A stretch of DNA of 64,000 nt from Oreocharis arfaki (taxonomy: Eukaryota; Chordata; Aves; Passeriformes; Paramythiidae): NCBI GenBank assembly GCA_013398015.1, contig VZRR01002859.1:310001-374000 (forward strand), in the 5' to 3' direction. The translations under genes were made by a program, and so were the position numbers. Shown one piece after another: positions 61,019-64,000 of this stretch (the stretch's first letter is position 1; each line of letters opens with the position of its first letter). Under the pieces are notes generated by a model that saw only the letters and a program-made list of their open reading frames with translations, was not told the origin of the DNA and made no database searches.

Positions 61019-64000
61019 ACACCAACCTTCCGTGTAAAGACCAAGTCTGTCGGTACAGTTCTGTAAACTGTGGTTACTCAAACATAACTAATGGGCTTTA
61101 AGATACAATTTTTCTCTGCATGGCAGTTCAGGTGTGTGACTATGTGCCACGTGCAAACTGCAGCTGGTCACTGATTTCTAAACCAGTATGTGCTTAGTTC
61201 TTCAGGTTTTGTAGCATCCCTTGGTTTTATACAGGTCAAGGCAAGTGTCTCTCTCTTTTCAAGTCTTTCAGCTCCCAGTTTATAGTTCAGTCACACTTTT
61301 CCCCAATTGGATGACAGTGTTAAAATGTAAAAAGTGAAATACAAAAGTTAGAGTTCAGGTTGGTCTGCCCACTCAGACAAAAAGGCAGTAATGAAAGCTG
61401 ACAGGTCTGTACCTTTCTTTTTTCATGTAAGGAGTTATTGAGTACCTCAGCTGATAAATTGAATAGAACTGTGCTTCTCTACCTTTCTTTGGCTATCCTC
61501 TTAATATAGGTAATTTGTACTACAAAAGATGGATACAGTCTGAGTATTGCAAATTTATAACCATTTACTTATGACAAAGATGTCATAAATTCTTTCTTCT
61601 TCATCTGCTTTCTGCTACCTCTCTATTTCCAAAGCCATAAATGTGAGAAGATTCTTGTACCATATTGGTTCTTGCAACACCATTAGCAAATATGGTACAA
61701 TTACTAGATTGAGTTGTCAGAGGTGATTTTGCTGGAGACACTAAGAGAATATTAAAAGGAACCATTTTTTATCTTAAAGAGCTAGAAAATACCAAAAAGA
61801 CATGTAACAACACTCATAGGTTAATTAACAAAATTTTCTCTGGCACGTGCACTACATTTTCCTGACCAAATCACACTAGTCTCCTGGTGTGGCATCAAAG
61901 AGATGTTGTGAAGAAAGATTTCATACTCACTGCAGACATACAAATTTATTTATTTATCTGTTAGCTTGTGTAGAACTTTTTCGGAACATCCTGGACTTTC
62001 AATGGGGAAGAGAAGGGAGAAACGTTTACTTAAGGGAAAATTTGTATTGGAAATTGAATATAAAAGCTGTTAAATTTTAGCTAAGAAAACTCTGCAATGT
62101 GTCTTAACAGATTGTAGAAACAAAGGTATGTCTTTATATTCTGTCATGGTAAATACTTTATCACAACGAGCAGGACTTTCCACAGTGGTAAATTGCAACT
62201 TCAGTTCTCATTTCCTTTATATTTCACATGATGACATTACACAAAAAGAATTGTCAGGCCTATGTAGAATACAGCATCACTCAAATATACAGAGACCTCT
62301 CCAGACAGCATAAATTAAAAATTAACCTCAGAGACACAGTCATGTCTTTCCCAATCTCTTGCCTACTTCTAAAGGGAAAAAGAAAAGTGTAATTGGACAA
62401 AAGCTACTGTAAAGAATTACCTCCCCAAAATAAGTTGATTGTAGCCTGTATCATTCTAGTGATGCAGGTTGTGGCACAGCTCCAGAAAGAACTGTACAAA
62501 TGTGGAAGAGGAAACTTCAATCACTGGAGCACGACAAGAAGATTGGAGCAGGATGTAATGCAGAAACATGAATATGTTTCTCAAACTTCACTGCCAAGTC
62601 CAATATCTCTTTAAGCCATGCTACCAGAGTCTTGCAACATTTAAGACTTCTCCAAATGGCTCTTGAGCTTCAAGCATACTCCCTGACATTTCAGTTGGGA
62701 AGCTTTTCTAATCTTGAAAAATGAGCTGGTCTGGGTTCAAGGCTGTCTGGGAGCTGGGTACAAACCTGAGTGATAGGGGATCAATCTTTATATCAAACTT
62801 TAAATGTCTGAAGACAGAGCTACTTGTCCTTTCTTGCACAAAGACACAAAAATTCCTTCCTTTTATTTTTTTATCCCTCTAAATTCTGTCACTAAATAAA
62901 AATGGTTTGAACTGAAATAGTGTGTAAGGGACCACCCCGTCAGACAGAATGACAAGCAGTGACATGGAACAGCTGGTCTAATGGACATGTTAGGTGGATT
63001 TTGCGCTATAGAGGTAGCAAGAAATCATCATTCATTTTCGAAGTAAAATATCTGAACTACCTTCTGAATGGCTTGCTGATCAGCAGACAATTTCAGAGAG
63101 CACAAGCTCACAGAAAGTAAATACAGCCAGGAAAACACATACGTTCTTTTCTCAGTTTCTCAGAACTTCTCTTTCAGAAAGATGCTGCTAGTCATTTCTG
63201 TTTATTGTTCTCCCTGTTCCTAGCTGTTCAGTTTGCCAGATGAACATAATTACTGACAGAAATTACAATAATTTAAAAGTAAAATTGAATTACTCTTACC
63301 ATCCCCTTCCAAACTGTATCTGAAAGGATTTAGAAGGGTTCAGATTCCAGACAACTGTACCATTATTATAGAAAATCCCATGTTCCTCCTTCTTCAACTT
63401 TTTCTTCCATATTTCACCTTCCATACATAATAGTTTCCATTCATTGAAAGGTCAGTCTGTTTATTCCTAAATATGATTACACTGCTTTTGCCATTAAGGA
63501 ATAGGAAATTGTGCATTCTGGGCAAACTCATTTCTAGCATCTGCCAAATGCACATCTTGCCTGAAAACCAGCTGGCCACTGCTAGGTGCAGTACTCCCTT
63601 ACACTGTGAATCTGATGATGCTATATCTTGTTATCACATGAGTACCTGGTCACAAAGGACAAGTAATAATCATTGTCCTGACAGAATACTCATTTTTTGC
63701 ACTTCTTGGTCTGTATAGCCTTCTCTATGTAAAATATATTTTGTGTTTCCTGTATCTTAAGGATGATGGTATTGACTTAATACATTATGAAAAGATGTTT
63801 GTATAGATAATATGCTCTTTTGGAATGCAAGCTGATGTGGCACATTCCTCCAAAATATGACCTGATTGAACTAGCAGATTCCTCTGGTGAACATCTGTAT
63901 CAATGATTCCTATGATGAATAAGATGAAGCTCCATCAGCATACCCCTACCTATGTACCAGGAACACAGATGAAATTTACAGACATCTCATGGAGTACAGT
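61019..64000. other. Unique noncoding DNA
   Basis: No gene or repeat family was recognised in the last 3 kb. Short frames (61-81 codons) on both strands have no recognisable homology. Confidence 0.5.

Noticed and set aside
1..64000. CRISPR arrays, operons, phage or bacterial systems
   Set aside because: No regularly spaced repeats or bacterial gene organisation. CR1 and ERVL-like LTR content identifies avian chromosomal DNA.

Overview
This window looks like intergenic or deep-intronic DNA from a bird. The main evidence is repeat content. There are several 3' ends of CR1-type LINEs, the dominant avian retrotransposon, recognisable from their 3' UTR and ATTCTATG-like octamer tails. There are also three LTRs of one ERVL-like endogenous retrovirus family that I know from many neognath birds, probably Neoaves. 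Base composition is AT-rich by eye and CpG-poor. No species can be named from the sequence.

I find no convincing protein-coding gene, rRNA, tRNA, CRISPR array or operon. The longest open frames are 135, 130, 122, 118 and 117 codons, and all five begin at GTG or TTG. Many overlap frames on the other strand, and none resembles a protein I know. The only gene-like signal is one short ATG frame at about 32.0 kb, with a good Kozak context, a hydrophobic leader and a consensus splice donor. It is reported as speculative.

Layout: 1-14 kb is mostly unique AT-rich DNA, with a homeodomain-site-rich block (5.8-6.7 kb) and a locally GC-rich patch (8.0-8.7 kb). From 14.2 to 15.9 kb there are a CR1 3' end, a short LTR remnant carrying the window's one ambiguous base, and a CR1 scrap. 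From 16 to 35 kb lies mostly unique sequence with microsatellites, small tandem duplications, palindromes, two weak CR1 relics and a CpG-dense patch (28.2-28.4 kb). From 35.2 to 37.9 kb there are a CR1 3' end and a complete solo LTR. From 38 to 45.7 kb lies unique DNA. From 45.8 to 47.4 kb there is an old CR1/L3-like LINE fragment followed by a younger CR1, both on the minus strand. From 47.5 to 64 kb lies unique DNA with two more CR1 copies (54.4 and 58.6 kb) and a second complete solo LTR (60.4 kb).

The most interesting observations are small-scale events. (i) The LTR at 60.4 kb is flanked by a 34-bp imperfect direct repeat instead of the short target duplication expected of a retrovirus. 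(ii) A perfect 13-bp inverted repeat inside a CR1 looks like a template-switch mutation. (iii) The LTR remnant at 15.15 kb lacks its middle about 350 bp exactly where the assembly has an N. Several repeat-free, TAATTA-rich blocks are candidate conserved regulatory elements, but that needs a cross-species alignment to test.
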